Part shown: positions 1 to 9,190 of the stretch, piece after piece
Position numbering within the stretch: position 1 is the stretch's first letter
Layout: every line of letters begins with the position of its first letter
Assembly: GCA_052168355.1 (NCBI GenBank)
Contig: JBQLZQ010000012.1
Span: forward strand, 1-58,488
Length of the DNA stretch: 58,488 bases
Reading direction: 5' to 3'
Source: JBQLZQ01 sp052168355
Lineage (GTDB): Bacteria; Pseudomonadota; Alphaproteobacteria; DSM-16000; Inquilinaceae
Notes under the pieces: generated by a model
Told to the model about the DNA's origin: nothing
Seen by the model: the letters and a program-made list of their open reading frames with translations, nothing else
Databases searched by the model: none
Position numbers and translations under genes: made by a program

Positions 1-50
1 CAGTGAATCAGAGACCCCTCGCATCGCCTAGCGAATTCTCGGACAGGCTC

Positions 51-1988
51 CTAGCCCCCGCCTTTGCCTGGGTCATGGTTGTCGCCGTCCTTCGGGACCA
101 GGCGGTGGAGAACGATGGCCTCCGAGCGGCCGCGCAGGACGTGGCTGCCGACCGGCACGAAGCGCGCCTCGGCCGCCGCTTCCCGGACCGTGTTCTCGCT
201 GACCAGCACGCAGCTTTCGTCGTCGCCCTGGAAGGACGACGCGATGCTCTCGATACGGGCGGTGGCGTTCACAGTGTCGCCGACGACGGTGTAGTTGAGC
301 CGGTTGGACGGGCCGATATTGCCGACCACCGCCGGCCCGGTATGAAGCGCGGCGCGCAGCTGGATCGGGGCCAGGCCCTGTTCGGCGCGCATGGCGTTGT
401 CCTCGGACATGGCCCGGCTAATGGCGGCGGCGGCACGCACGGCCCGAGCGGCATGGTCCGGCTGATGCTCCGGGGCGCCCCAGAAAGCCATCAGCCCGTC
501 ACCGATGAACTTGTCGACGGTCCCGCCCTCGGCCTCGATCTGCCGGGCCAAAAGCGAGAAATGACCGTTGAGAAGATGCGCCGTCTCCGACGGGCTCATA
601 TACTGGGTCAAGGTGCTGAACCCGCGGATATCGGTGAACAGCACGGTCAGATCCCGCTCCTCGGAAATCAGAACGTCCTGCGGATTGTCGCGGATCAGGC
701 GGGCAACCAGGGCCTTGGGGACATAGGCTTCGAACCAGCGCAACGCGTTGATCATGGCGTTGAAGGACGACGCGGCGTTGTCCAACTCGCGAAACCGGCT
801 GTCGGGCACGTCCGGCACGGCGTCGAGATCGAGGCGCCGGGCCGCTTCGGCGGCGCCGGCGAACTGGCGGATGCGTCGGCTCAGCCGCAGGCCGATGAGA
901 AGCGCCAGGGCCACCGACACCAGAAGAATGGCCATGCCCGCAGCCAGCGCCCACATTACCCTTTGAATTTCGACGGACACCTCATCGGCCGCAAAAACGA
1001 TTCCGATGGTCCAGGGGCGGCCTCCGTAGCCTGGGGTCTGCCGCATCAGGATGATGTTGTCGGGTGGACCGTGCTGGTCCTGCTGCTGTTCGACGAGCGT
1101 GAATTCACCAAGCCCGCTGACCACGCGTTCGCGCGTGTTCGACCGGTCCCACAACCCGGCGACCACGGGGTCCCCGATCTCGTCGATCCGCGGCAGCGGC
1201 GGTTCGCCTCGCCGGCCGGACAGGTCGATGTGGAGGTCGGCGAGGGCGCGGTGGGCGACGATGTGGCGCTCGTCGTAAAGGACGAAGGCGTTGAGCGCAT
1301 TCTCGCTGTGGAGATCGGCCAGAAAAGTGGACAGGTCGCTGAGCGAGACGGCAATCGCCAGGACCCCGACCAAGGTTCCGTCACGATAGATCGGGCGGTG
1401 GTGGGAAATGATCGAGACGCTGAGTTCGGGCAACCAGACCGGGTCCGCCCAAACCGGGAACTGCCGTGCCTGTGCCTCCAAGAAAAGCTGGCGCACCAGC
1501 CTGTCGTCCGCCGCGTTGTCCGCGGCGTCCAGGATCTCGCCGTCGATACGGCCCGCCCGCACGGTATCGAAGTTGGTATCGATGAACAGGATGCCGGTGA
1601 TCTGCTGCACCGAATCGAGGGCCAGACGCAGGCTTCGCGCCATATCGTCGGTGTCGGACATGTCCAGATCGCCGCTCGCAATGGCGGATGCCAGGGAGTC
1701 GGACAGGGCCGCGACCGGGTCGAGGTGATGCTCCAGGCGCAGAATCACATTGTCGAGCGCCAGGTTTGCCTTGTCGCCGAGCAGCGAGATGGTGTTGCGG
1801 GTGCCGCTGCCGACACCCAGCGCCAGCACGCTGGCCACGGCGATCATCATAAGACCGCCGAAACCGGCGACCAGAACCCAGGCAACAGGCAGGCGAACCC
1901 GCCGCTTGCCGCGTGGTCTGGCAGGCATCGCCGGGGCTGCGGTCGCGCCTGAATTTTGCACTGTATCCGCCATCGGTGTTTCGGCCAT
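51..1988 (-). CDS. Membrane-bound class III adenylate/guanylate cyclase with Cache-type sensor
   Basis: The 645-aa protein has two membrane segments (about residues 34-60 and 345-368) that flank an extracytoplasmic region of about 280 residues resembling a Cache sensor. A HAMP-like linker (about 368-415) and a C-terminal class III cyclase domain (about 440-630) follow. The cyclase metal ligands appear intact: Asp453 in LFTDIRGF and Asp497 in KFIGDG. The later NYTVVGDTVNATARIE block is also present. It probably makes cAMP in response to a periplasmic ligand; the Lys in VDKFIGDG fits ATP as substrate, but this is inference. A start at M7 (1970) is equally possible, since neither start has a clear ribosome binding site. 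The gene is monocistronic, downstream of rsmA on the same strand. Confidence 0.9.
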   Translation of the reverse strand: MAETPMADTVQNSGATAAPAMPARPRGKRRVRLPVAWVLVAGFGGLMMIAVASVLALGVGSGTRNTISLLGDKANLALDNVILRLEHHLDPVAALSDSLASAIASGDLDMSDTDDMARSLRLALDSVQQITGILFIDTNFDTVRAGRIDGEILDAADNAADDRLVRQLFLEAQARQFPVWADPVWLPELSVSIISHHRPIYRDGTLVGVLAIAVSLSDLSTFLADLHSENALNAFVLYDERHIVAHRALADLHIDLSGRRGEPPLPRIDEIGDPVVAGLWDRSNTRERVVSGLGEFTLVEQQQDQHGPPDNIILMRQTPGYGGRPWTIGIVFAADEVSVEIQRVMWALAAGMAILLVSVALALLIGLRLSRRIRQFAGAAEAARRLDLDAVPDVPDSRFRELDNAASSFNAMINALRWFEAYVPKALVARLIRDNPQDVLISEERDLTVLFTDIRGFSTLTQYMSPSETAHLLNGHFSLLARQIEAEGGTVDKFIGDGLMAFWGAPEHQPDHAARAVRAAAAISRAMSEDNAMRAEQGLAPIQLRAALHTGPAVVGNIGPSNRLNYTVVGDTVNATARIESIASSFQGDDESCVLVSENTVREAAAEARFVPVGSHVLRGRSEAIVLHRLVPKDGDNHDPGKGGG

Positions 1989-2066
1989 GGGCGTGCCGGC
2001 CGCAGGCTTACCTGCGCGCGCGCCGACGTTTACATGGGGGTAGGGACGATACCATGGGATCCGGTG

Positions 2067-2903
2067 TCAAGGGCAGATCCTTGCCGTATAAGCCCGCGCC
2101 AGGGCGGCGAACCCGGCGACATCGATCTCCTCCGCCCGGGCGGTCGGTTCCAGACCGGCGGCATCGAGCAGGGCGGCGGCGTCGCCCAGCGGGCGCAGGC
2201 TGGCCCGCAACATCTTGCGCCGCTGGTTGAAGGCGGCCCCCACCACTGTCTCCATGGAGGTCCAGTCGGCCGGTTCGCGCTCCGCACGCGGCGCGAAGCC
2301 CACCACGGTCGAGTCGATCTTGGGCGGCGGCGTAAAGGCCCGGGCCGGCAGGGTCAGGAGCGGTCGCACCGTCGCCCGCCATTGGGCCATGACCGACAGG
2401 CGGCCATAGGTCCGACCGCCGGGGACGGCCACCAGCCTGTCCGCCACCTCCTTCTGGAACATCAGCGTCAGGCTTTGGAAATCGTCGATCCGCGCCAGCC
2501 ACGCCAGCAGCAGCGGGGTGGAGATATTGTAGGGCAAATTGGCCACGATGGCCCGTGGCGCGGGAACCAGGTCGACCATGTCGATGGCCAGGGCATCGCC
2601 GTCGACCAGGATCAATCGGCCTTTGGCGTGCGTGTCGAGGTCGGCCAGGGCCGCAAGGCAGCGGGAATCGCGTTCGACGGCAACCACGGTGGCGGCGTCG
2701 CTGGCCAGCAGCGCGCGGGTCAGGCCACCGGGGCCGGGACCGACCTCGATGACGTTGACCCCGGTCAGGTCGCCGGCGGCTCGCGCGATTCGGCCCGTCA
2801 GGTTCAGATCGAGCAGGAAGTGCTGTCCCAGCGACCGCCGGGCCGCCAACCCGTGCTGGGCGATGACCGTACGCAGGGGCGGCAGGGTGTCGCCGCCGGG
2901 CAC
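2067..2903 (-). CDS. rsmA: 16S rRNA (adenine1518-N6/adenine1519-N6)-dimethyltransferase
   Basis: This 278-aa SAM-dependent methyltransferase dimethylates two adjacent adenines in the 3' hairpin of 16S rRNA during late 30S maturation. The N-terminal SLGQHFLLD block, the SAM-binding EVGPGPGGLT (about 53-62) and the catalytic NLPYN motif (122-126) are all visible, and the length is typical. The start codon is GTG. It lies only 6 bases downstream of the surA stop codon on the same strand, so it is probably co-transcribed with surA. In most Alphaproteobacteria pdxA sits between surA and rsmA; here it does not. Confidence 0.96.
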   Translation of the reverse strand: MPGGDTLPPLRTVIAQHGLAARRSLGQHFLLDLNLTGRIARAAGDLTGVNVIEVGPGPGGLTRALLASDAATVVAVERDSRCLAALADLDTHAKGRLILVDGDALAIDMVDLVPAPRAIVANLPYNISTPLLLAWLARIDDFQSLTLMFQKEVADRLVAVPGGRTYGRLSVMAQWRATVRPLLTLPARAFTPPPKIDSTVVGFAPRAEREPADWTSMETVVGAAFNQRRKMLRASLRPLGDAAALLDAAGLEPTARAEEIDVAGFAALARAYTARICP

Positions 2904-2909
2904 GGCGGG

Positions 2910-4229
2910 TCAGACCCTCACATCGATAAAGGCGGCATTGCGCAGGTCGCGCAGATAGCGGCGCTGCAGCATGTCCATCCGGTCCTGGCCCAGACTCTCG
3001 AGGATCTGGTCTCGACTGGGCGTGCCGTCATTGGCCGGCGCCTGCCGGTCGCACACCATCAGGACGATGACGCCCTGGTCCACCCGTTGCGGGGGGCTGG
3101 GCTCGCCGACCGGCAGCGCTTCGACGATGCTTCGCAAGTCGGGACGCAGGTCGCCAAGCCGGCTTGTTGTCCCGTCGTTGGCGCTATCCAACCCCAACTC
3201 GTCCGCCTTGGCCTGCAAGGCGTCGCAGCCGTTGACGGTGCGGCTGGCATCCTGCGCGATGTCGAACACCCGTTGGCGTTGAGCCTGGCCGGCGCCGGGC
3301 GGATAGCCCAGGGCAAGCTGTCTTATGGTCACCACGGCATCGCCGGGATCGGCCATCAGCGCCCGCCTGCGGTCGCGCAACAAGATAACATGGTAACCGG
3401 TCAGGGTGCGGATCGGGTCCGAGACCTGTCCGGTGCCAAGGGTGCGCACCACCTGCTCCAGCTCGGGATCGAGCTGCCCTTCCACCACCCAGCCCAGATC
3501 GCCGCCATTGGCGGCACCCGCCGCCTGGCTGAACTGGCGTGCGACGGCGGCGAACGACGCCCCGCCGCGAATCTGTTGGACCAAATCGTCGGCCAAGGTC
3601 GCGACTTCGGCTTCCCGCGCCGGATCATCGACGGTCAGGAACAGTTCGGCCACCAGATATTCCGGCTTGCCTCGGTTGGCTTCGATCCGGGCCAGCGCTT
3701 CGTCGACTTCCTCGTCGCCGATGGCGACGGTCGGCATCAGCCGCCGCTGTACCAGCCGGGCCCACGCGATGTTGTTGGCGATCTGGGTGCGCAGGCTCGA
3801 GATCGGAATGTTGTTGCGGGCCAGCAGGGCCTCGAGCTGTTCGGGCGTCATATTGTTCTGACCGGCGATGTCGGCGATCGCCGCGTCGACATTCTCCTGC
3901 TCCGCCTCCACCTCGAACCGCTGGGCCTCCTGGGCGCGAAGTCTCTCGTCGATCAGTGACCGGATCACCTGGGGCATAAGTCGGTTGCGGTTTTCATCGG
4001 TGGGCGCCAGACCGGCGGCGAACAGGGACAGGCGCAGTCTTGCCTCCAGGTCGGAGGCCGAGATCACTTCGTCATTGACGACGGCGGCGATGCCTTCGAC
4101 CGATTGGGCCATGACCGGCGGCGCGGTCGCGGACAGAACCACCGACAGGGCGATGGCGCCGGTCAGCACGGCAAGACCGGTGCGAAACATCTGGAACGGC
4201 GTTGGGAGGGGACCCGGTTTTTGTATCAT
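2910..4229 (-). CDS. surA: SurA-type periplasmic peptidyl-prolyl isomerase/chaperone
   Basis: The protein is a periplasmic chaperone that escorts outer-membrane proteins to the BAM complex. It has an N-terminal signal peptide ending near VMAQS, a SurA_N domain (VVNDEVISASDLEARL onward) and one clear parvulin domain with the GGDLGWV block and a GYHVILL ending. A second isomerase domain is not obvious. The start is uncertain: the frame is open to an ATG at 4295 that overlaps the lptG stop, this call uses the ATG at 4229, and an ATG at 4190 would give the tidiest signal peptide. None has a good ribosome binding site. It lies downstream of lptG and upstream of rsmA; lptD, often found next to surA, is not here. 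Confidence 0.9.
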   Translation of the reverse strand: MIQKPGPLPTPFQMFRTGLAVLTGAIALSVVLSATAPPVMAQSVEGIAAVVNDEVISASDLEARLRLSLFAAGLAPTDENRNRLMPQVIRSLIDERLRAQEAQRFEVEAEQENVDAAIADIAGQNNMTPEQLEALLARNNIPISSLRTQIANNIAWARLVQRRLMPTVAIGDEEVDEALARIEANRGKPEYLVAELFLTVDDPAREAEVATLADDLVQQIRGGASFAAVARQFSQAAGAANGGDLGWVVEGQLDPELEQVVRTLGTGQVSDPIRTLTGYHVILLRDRRRALMADPGDAVVTIRQLALGYPPGAGQAQRQRVFDIAQDASRTVNGCDALQAKADELGLDSANDGTTSRLGDLRPDLRSIVEALPVGEPSPPQRVDQGVIVLMVCDRQAPANDGTPSRDQILESLGQDRMDMLQRRYLRDLRNAAFIDVRV

Positions 4230-4287
4230 GAATGAGTTGAGAATCTCTGGTCTGTGAATTGTTCGGAAACGGAAAACTATAGATCGG

Positions 4288-5379
4288 TTAGCCATCTTCC
4301 AGATGCAAGGTGGCGGCCACGCCGATCAGGGCGCTGACCCCCGCCGGGGCCCATGCGGCCAGATCCGGCGGGATGCTTTGAGCCAGGCCCAAAGCCAGAA
4401 TGACGTCACTGGACACGAAGACCACGAACGCCGTGACGATGCCGGAGATCAGGAACAGCAGGGTTCCGCCGCGCCGGGTCTGGCGCAGCGAGAACACCGC
4501 GCCGAACAGCACCATAGCGGCCATCATCAGGGGCTGAGCCAACAGGGATTTGAAGTAGAGCCGATGCTGCAAGGCCGAAAAACCGGTGCGCTCCAGATCC
4601 TCGATGAAATCCGGCATGTCCCAGAACGACAACGTCTCGGGCGATGCGAAACTCTCCTGGATCCTGTCCGGCGTCAGGTCCGTCGGCAATCGGTACAGCG
4701 GTTCCAGCCGGGCCTGTCCGTCGGCCATCTGGATATGGGCGTCGGTAAGATCCCAGTATCCGGCCTTGAGCGCCGCCATGCGCGCATCGATCCTACTGGT
4801 AAAGCGGTCCCTTGGGTCGAACAGGAAGACGATCACGTTTTCCAAAACCAGGTCCTGCGGCGCGGCGCGCTCCGCGAAGATCACGGTGGGCCCGTCATCG
4901 TTGCGCTGGCGCAGCCAGATGCCGCCGCCGGAAATGTCCAGCACGCTGGTGCGGCCCCTGAAGTGCTGGTTCTGCAGTTCCTCGTACTTCCCGTACATCA
5001 TGGCGCCGATCGGGTTGACGACGCCGACCTTGGCGACTCCGATCAAAGCGGCGGCGACCACCACCGGCAGCAGAAACTGCCAGGCCGAGACGCCGGACGC
5101 GCGGGCCACCACCAGCTCCTGGCTGCGGGTCAGCCGCCAAAAGGTCAGCATCGCCGCGAACAGCACGATGAAGTGGAACACGTACTGAACCGTGAACGGC
5201 ATTTTCAGCAACGTCATCTCGATGGCCGCGGCAACGCCGACATCGTCCCGGTTGCCCGCCCGGCGCAACATTTCCAACAACTCGAACAGCCCGATCACGG
5301 CAATCAGGATAACCAGCAGGCTCAGGAAGGAGCGCAGGAACTGCCGCGTGATATAGAGGGGAAGCGTCGAGGGCATCAT
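4288..5379 (-). CDS. lptG: LPS export ABC transporter permease LptG
   Basis: This 363-aa permease is one of the two inner-membrane subunits of the LptB2FG transporter, which extracts lipopolysaccharide for transport to the outer membrane. It has an N-terminal membrane helix after LPLYITRQFLRSF, further helices around residues 60-120, a long periplasmic beta-jellyroll region and three C-terminal helices, which is the YjgP/YjgQ layout. It starts ATG-ATG about 24 bases after the lptF stop, so the two are translated from one transcript. The 3' end could overlap surA if the longest surA start is used. Confidence 0.95.
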   Translation of the reverse strand: MMPSTLPLYITRQFLRSFLSLLVILIAVIGLFELLEMLRRAGNRDDVGVAAAIEMTLLKMPFTVQYVFHFIVLFAAMLTFWRLTRSQELVVARASGVSAWQFLLPVVVAAALIGVAKVGVVNPIGAMMYGKYEELQNQHFRGRTSVLDISGGGIWLRQRNDDGPTVIFAERAAPQDLVLENVIVFLFDPRDRFTSRIDARMAALKAGYWDLTDAHIQMADGQARLEPLYRLPTDLTPDRIQESFASPETLSFWDMPDFIEDLERTGFSALQHRLYFKSLLAQPLMMAAMVLFGAVFSLRQTRRGGTLLFLISGIVTAFVVFVSSDVILALGLAQSIPPDLAAWAPAGVSALIGVAATLHLEDG

Positions 5380-5403
5380 TGGAGCAATGTCGTTCCCTAA
5401 CGG

Positions 5404-6525
5404 TCAGGCCGCGGTCGGCAGGGCCGCCGGCATGGCGCTTTGCCGGGGGCGACGATGCATCAGATACAGCCCGACGGCGACCCCCAGGGCGGGTACCGCG
5501 TAAATCATCCCATAGGGCACGATGGTTTCGCGTGCCAGGCCGCTGACGCCCAGCGCCATGGATTGCAGGGCGACGACACTGACGATCGCCGCCACCAGCC
5601 TCCGGGTCTGGCTGCGCCGGTTGAACTCGCCCGACCACAGCATCCCCAACGCGAGAAAGACCAGACCGAAGGCCAGCAGCGGTCCGGCAAGGCGGTCGTG
5701 CCCCTCGGTGATCAGCCGCGGCGCGATCGACGCTTCGTAGGAGTTGGACATATCGGGGTTCAGCAGTTCGCCCACGAACCGCTCCCGCGGGTCGCGCTGG
5801 CGCTGGCTGAGATCGGGGGTCAGGACCTCGAGGTCGATGGCGTACTGATCGAAAAACAGAAAGCTCACCTGGCCCGTTTCCCGGTCAGCTTCCTGCCGGC
5901 TGCCGCCGAACATGACCACCCGCGGTCCGGTGTCCGTGGTCAGCAGCAGGCCGCGGTCGGCGATCACGGTCACCGGCTTTTCCGTCACCCTGCCGTCATG
6001 AACCAGGATCCCCAGCAGTTCGCCGGATCGGGATCGCTCGCGAAAATACACCGTGATGTCGCCGCCGGCCGAGTTGAACTGGCCCTCACGGAGAAAGGCG
6101 GTGGAATACTCGGTATCGGCCAGGCCTTTCATGGCGCGAAATTCCAGGTTGGCCAATGGCAGGAAGAAGAAATTGAGGGCATAACCGGCCAGTGCCACCA
6201 GCGCCGCCACCGCAAATGCCGGCGCGGCCAAGGCCAAGGGCCCCAGACCGGCGGCGCGCATGACCACCAGCTCACTGTCGATCAGCAGCCGGTTGTAGAC
6301 GAAGATCGCGGCGGCCACGACGGCCAGCGGCATCACCACGACCAGGAAATTGGGCAGCGACAATCCGACCAGCTTGACGAACAGCCCGAAGGGCGCGGCG
6401 CCGTCGATGATGACTTCCAGCAGCCGCAGGGACTGCGTCATCCAGATGGCGAAGGTCAGCACCACCGTGACGATCACCGTGGCGACCGCAAGGTGACGGA
6501 AGACATAAAGGCTGATACGGTTCAT
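5404..6525 (-). CDS. lptF: LPS export ABC transporter permease LptF
   Basis: This 373-aa permease of the YjgP/YjgQ family is the partner of LptG. The N-terminal MNRISLYVFRHL block, a first helix at about 13-33, the SELVVMRAAG cytoplasmic coupling segment and C-terminal helices around 290-360 match LptF. It is the first gene of lptF-lptG-surA-rsmA and is transcribed divergently from pepA, with a 149-base gap between them, as in most Proteobacteria. Confidence 0.95.
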   Translation of the reverse strand: MNRISLYVFRHLAVATVIVTVVLTFAIWMTQSLRLLEVIIDGAAPFGLFVKLVGLSLPNFLVVVMPLAVVAAAIFVYNRLLIDSELVVMRAAGLGPLALAAPAFAVAALVALAGYALNFFFLPLANLEFRAMKGLADTEYSTAFLREGQFNSAGGDITVYFRERSRSGELLGILVHDGRVTEKPVTVIADRGLLLTTDTGPRVVMFGGSRQEADRETGQVSFLFFDQYAIDLEVLTPDLSQRQRDPRERFVGELLNPDMSNSYEASIAPRLITEGHDRLAGPLLAFGLVFLALGMLWSGEFNRRSQTRRLVAAIVSVVALQSMALGVSGLARETIVPYGMIYAVPALGVAVGLYLMHRRPRQSAMPAALPTAA

Positions 6526-6674
6526 TCCCTCGCACCCTGGTCCGTCCGGCGCGGCGGTTAGCGGCGATCACATGACAGACGCCACGGCGCCGGTGTTCCG
6601 TCCCTTTCGCACCGATGGTTCAGGGTCTTTCTAGGTGTTAGCCGCCAAATGCTCAAGGGAATGGACCTCGTTTC

Positions 6675-8189
6675 ATGAAGATCACTTTCGCCAAGCCCGG
6701 TCTGCCGAAATCCGGCGCCCTGGCCGTGGGCATCCTTGCCGATGGCAAGATGACCCCCGCCGCCGCCGCCCTCGACGCCACCACCGGGGGCACGGTGGCG
6801 CGGGTCCTGTCGGGGTCGGGCCGGTTCACCGGCAAGGCGCAAAGCTTTCTGGTCCTGCCGGCGCCCACCGCGTTGGATGCGTCCCATCTGATCCTGATCG
6901 GCCTTGGCGACCCGAAAAAGCTGGATGCAAAGACGTTGCGCGACATCGGCGGCGGTTTGACCGTGCAGTTCAGTCAGACGCAGGTCGCCTCCGCGTCGAT
7001 CCATCTCGACGGCTTGGACAAGGCGCCCGTCCCATCGCCACAGGCCCTGGCGGAGCTGGCCCTGGGCGCGCGTCTTCGGTCCTACCGCTTCGACAAGTAC
7101 CGCACGACCCTGAAGGACGACGCCAAGCCGAAACTCACCAAGCTGTCGATCTTGACCGACGAGGCGGCGGCGGCGCGGCGGGCGTTCGAACCGCTCGACC
7201 GATTGGCCGACGGCGTGTTCTTTGCCCGGGACCTGGTGTCGGAGCCGGCCAATGTCCTTCATCCGGAAAGTTTCGCCGAACGGTGCCGGGAGTTGGAGAC
7301 GCTGGGTGTCGAGGTCGAGATCCTGGACGAAAAGAAGATGCGCAAGCTGGGCATGGAAACCCTGCTTGCGGTCGGCATGGGGTCGGTATGGGAAAGCCGG
7401 CTGGTGGTCATGCAGTGGAAGGGCGGGTCCAAGGACCCAAACAAGAACAAGGGGGCGGCGCCGGTCGCCTTCGTTGGCAAGGGCGTAACCTTCGATACCG
7501 GCGGCATCTCGCTCAAGCCGGGCCAGGGCATGTGGGACATGAAGTTCGACATGGCCGGGGCGGCGGCGGTGTGCGGGGTCATGAAGGCCCTGGCCGGGCG
7601 CAAGGCCGCGGTCAACGCGATCGGCGTGATCGGACTGGTGGAAAACATGCCGGCCGGCGACGCCCAGCGGCCGGGGGATGTGGTCAAGTCCATGTCGGGC
7701 CAGACCATCGAGGTGCTCAACACCGACGCCGAGGGGCGGTTGGTCCTGGCCGATGCCCTGTGGTACACGCAAGACCGGTTCAAGCCCCAGTTCATGATCA
7801 ATCTGGCGACGCTGACCGGCGCCATCCTGGTGGCCCTGGGCGGCCACCGGGCCGGCCTGTTCTCCAATGACGACCCGCTGTCCGACCGGCTGATGGCGGC
7901 GGGCGAGGTGACCGGCGACCGGGTCTGGCGGCTGCCGCTGGGCGAGGAATACGACCGGGAGATCGACGGCGATATCGCCGACATCAAGAACATCGCCAGC
8001 GGCCGCAACGCCGGATCCATCGTCGCCGGTCAGTTCCTGCAGCGCTTCGTCAACAAGGTGCCCTGGGCGCACCTGGATATCGCCGGCACGGCGTGGACCT
8101 ACAAGGATACCCCCACCGCGCCCAAGGGGGCGACGGGCTATGGCGTCGCGCTGCTGGACCGCCTGGTCGCCGATCATTATGAGGGGTGA
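6675..8189 (+). CDS. pepA: Leucyl aminopeptidase (M17 family)
   Basis: This 504-aa cytosolic metallopeptidase removes N-terminal residues from peptides. The M17 metal and catalytic signatures are present: VGKGVTFDTGG (Lys269, Asp274) and NTDAEGR (349-355), followed by LVLADAL. Length and domain order (variable N-terminal domain, then catalytic domain) are normal for the family. It is divergent from lptF and followed 28 bases later by holC; pepA-holC is a conserved pair. Some PepA proteins also bind DNA; nothing here decides that. Confidence 0.96.
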   Translation: MKITFAKPGLPKSGALAVGILADGKMTPAAAALDATTGGTVARVLSGSGRFTGKAQSFLVLPAPTALDASHLILIGLGDPKKLDAKTLRDIGGGLTVQFSQTQVASASIHLDGLDKAPVPSPQALAELALGARLRSYRFDKYRTTLKDDAKPKLTKLSILTDEAAAARRAFEPLDRLADGVFFARDLVSEPANVLHPESFAERCRELETLGVEVEILDEKKMRKLGMETLLAVGMGSVWESRLVVMQWKGGSKDPNKNKGAAPVAFVGKGVTFDTGGISLKPGQGMWDMKFDMAGAAAVCGVMKALAGRKAAVNAIGVIGLVENMPAGDAQRPGDVVKSMSGQTIEVLNTDAEGRLVLADALWYTQDRFKPQFMINLATLTGAILVALGGHRAGLFSNDDPLSDRLMAAGEVTGDRVWRLPLGEEYDREIDGDIADIKNIASGRNAGSIVAGQFLQRFVNKVPWAHLDIAGTAWTYKDTPTAPKGATGYGVALLDRLVADHYEG

Positions 8190-8217
8190 CGCGCGGCCGG
8201 CGCGGTAGGGACCCTCC

Positions 8218-8700
8218 ATGGGCGAGATCCGCTTCTACCATCTGACGGCGCGCCGGCTTGAGGACGCGCTGCCCCAGCTTCTGGAAAAGTGTCTGGAGCG
8301 GGGCTGGAAGGCGGTGGTGGCGGCCGGGTCGGAGGAGCGGGTGGAGGCCCTCAACCGCCATCTGTGGACCTATCGCGACCGGACCTTCCTGCCCCATGGC
8401 AGCGCGGCCGATGGCGACGCCGCCTATCAGCCCGTGTGGCTGACGGACAGGATCGAAAACCCCAACGGCGCCAGCGTGCTGTTCCTGACCGACGGCGCTG
8501 AGGGCGGCGGTGACGCGGCCAACGGTCCGGAGGGGTTCACGCTGGTCTGCGACCTGTTCGACGGCACCGACGAGGCGTCGGTCCAGGCCGCCCGGCAACG
8601 GTGGCGAACCTGCGCCGACGCCGGCCACGCCCTCACCTACTGGCAGCAGGCCGAAACCGGCCGCTGGGAGCAGAAGGCGAGCGCCGGCAAGGACGATTAG
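8218..8700 (+). CDS. holC: DNA polymerase III chi subunit
   Basis: The 160-aa protein matches the HolC family: an N-terminal EIRFYHLTARRLEDALPQLL block, the WKAVV strand, the LWTYRDRTFLPHG segment and a C-terminal RWRTCADAGHALTYWQQ region. Chi links the clamp loader to single-strand binding protein at the replication fork. It follows pepA in the conserved order. Its TAG stop overlaps the TAA stop of merR, read from the other strand. Confidence 0.9.
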   Translation: MGEIRFYHLTARRLEDALPQLLEKCLERGWKAVVAAGSEERVEALNRHLWTYRDRTFLPHGSAADGDAAYQPVWLTDRIENPNGASVLFLTDGAEGGGDAANGPEGFTLVCDLFDGTDEASVQAARQRWRTCADAGHALTYWQQAETGRWEQKASAGKDD

Positions 8701-9113
8701 GCCGACAAGGCCTCGATGATCGGGCAGTCCGGCACCCGGCCGTCCTCGCACGTGGCGGCCATGTCGGCGAGCACCGTCCGGAGCCGGTCCAGATCGGCGA
8801 TCTTGCGTGCCACCGAAGCGGCGTGGGCCAGGGTGATCGCCTTGACGTCGCCGCAGGTGCCGCCGTCCTCGGCCAACCTCAGCAATTCCCGCACTTCCCC
8901 CAGCGAGAACCCCAGTTCCCGTGCCCGCCGGACGAAGGTCAGGCGTCGGACATCCTCGGCGGGGTAGACGCGATGGCCGCCTTCGGTGCGGGGTGGGGCC
9001 GGGAGGATACCGATCCGTTCATAATACCGGATGGTCTCGATCTTGACCCCGGTGTCCCGCGACAAGACCCCGATCGTGCGGTCGCCGCCTCGCGAGCTCG
9101 TGATCCGCGCCAT
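8697..9113 (-). CDS. merR: MerR-family mercury-responsive regulator
   Basis: The 138-aa regulator has an N-terminal MerR winged helix (IGVLSRDTGVKIETIRYYERIG, shown to 20 residues as IGVLSRDTGVKIETIRYYER), a dimerisation helix and three cysteines, Cys87, Cys122 and Cys130. These correspond to the three Hg(II) ligands of classical MerR, although the spacing between the last two is one residue shorter than in Tn501 MerR. The ATG at 9113 is preceded by AAGGAGA, which fixes the start; an upstream start at 9152 would lie inside the operator. It is divergent from merTPA across a palindromic operator and is expected to repress without Hg and activate with it by unwinding a 19-bp-spaced promoter. Confidence 0.92.
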   Translation of the reverse strand: MARITSSRGGDRTIGVLSRDTGVKIETIRYYERIGILPAPPRTEGGHRVYPAEDVRRLTFVRRARELGFSLGEVRELLRLAEDGGTCGDVKAITLAHAASVARKIADLDRLRTVLADMAATCEDGRVPDCPIIEALSA

Positions 9114-9124
9114 GGCGAATCTCC

Positions 9125-9155
9125 TTGAACCTGTAGTCGCTACAGCAATCACCTT
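9125..9155 (+). promoter_or_regulatory. MerR-type operator and long-spacer promoter of merTPA
   Basis: A perfect dyad CTGTAG-TCG-CTACAG (9131-9145) lies between a -35-like TTGAAC (9125-9130) and a weak -10-like CACCTT (9150-9155), with a 19-base spacer. This is the architecture of promoters activated by MerR-family DNA distortion (established for mer, zntA and cadA promoters). The dyad lies 12 bases upstream of the merR ATG, so MerR can also repress itself. The -10 assignment is the weakest part. Confidence 0.75.
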
Positions 9156-9190
9156 ACCGCGTAGAGGCGATCGGGGGAGGTCAAAAGCCG

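Noticed and set aside
3..1952. A 649-codon open frame on the plus strand
   Set aside because: It is the antisense shadow of the cyclase gene; its composition is Arg/Gly/Gln/His-rich with no domain, while the minus-strand frame has clear cyclase motifs.
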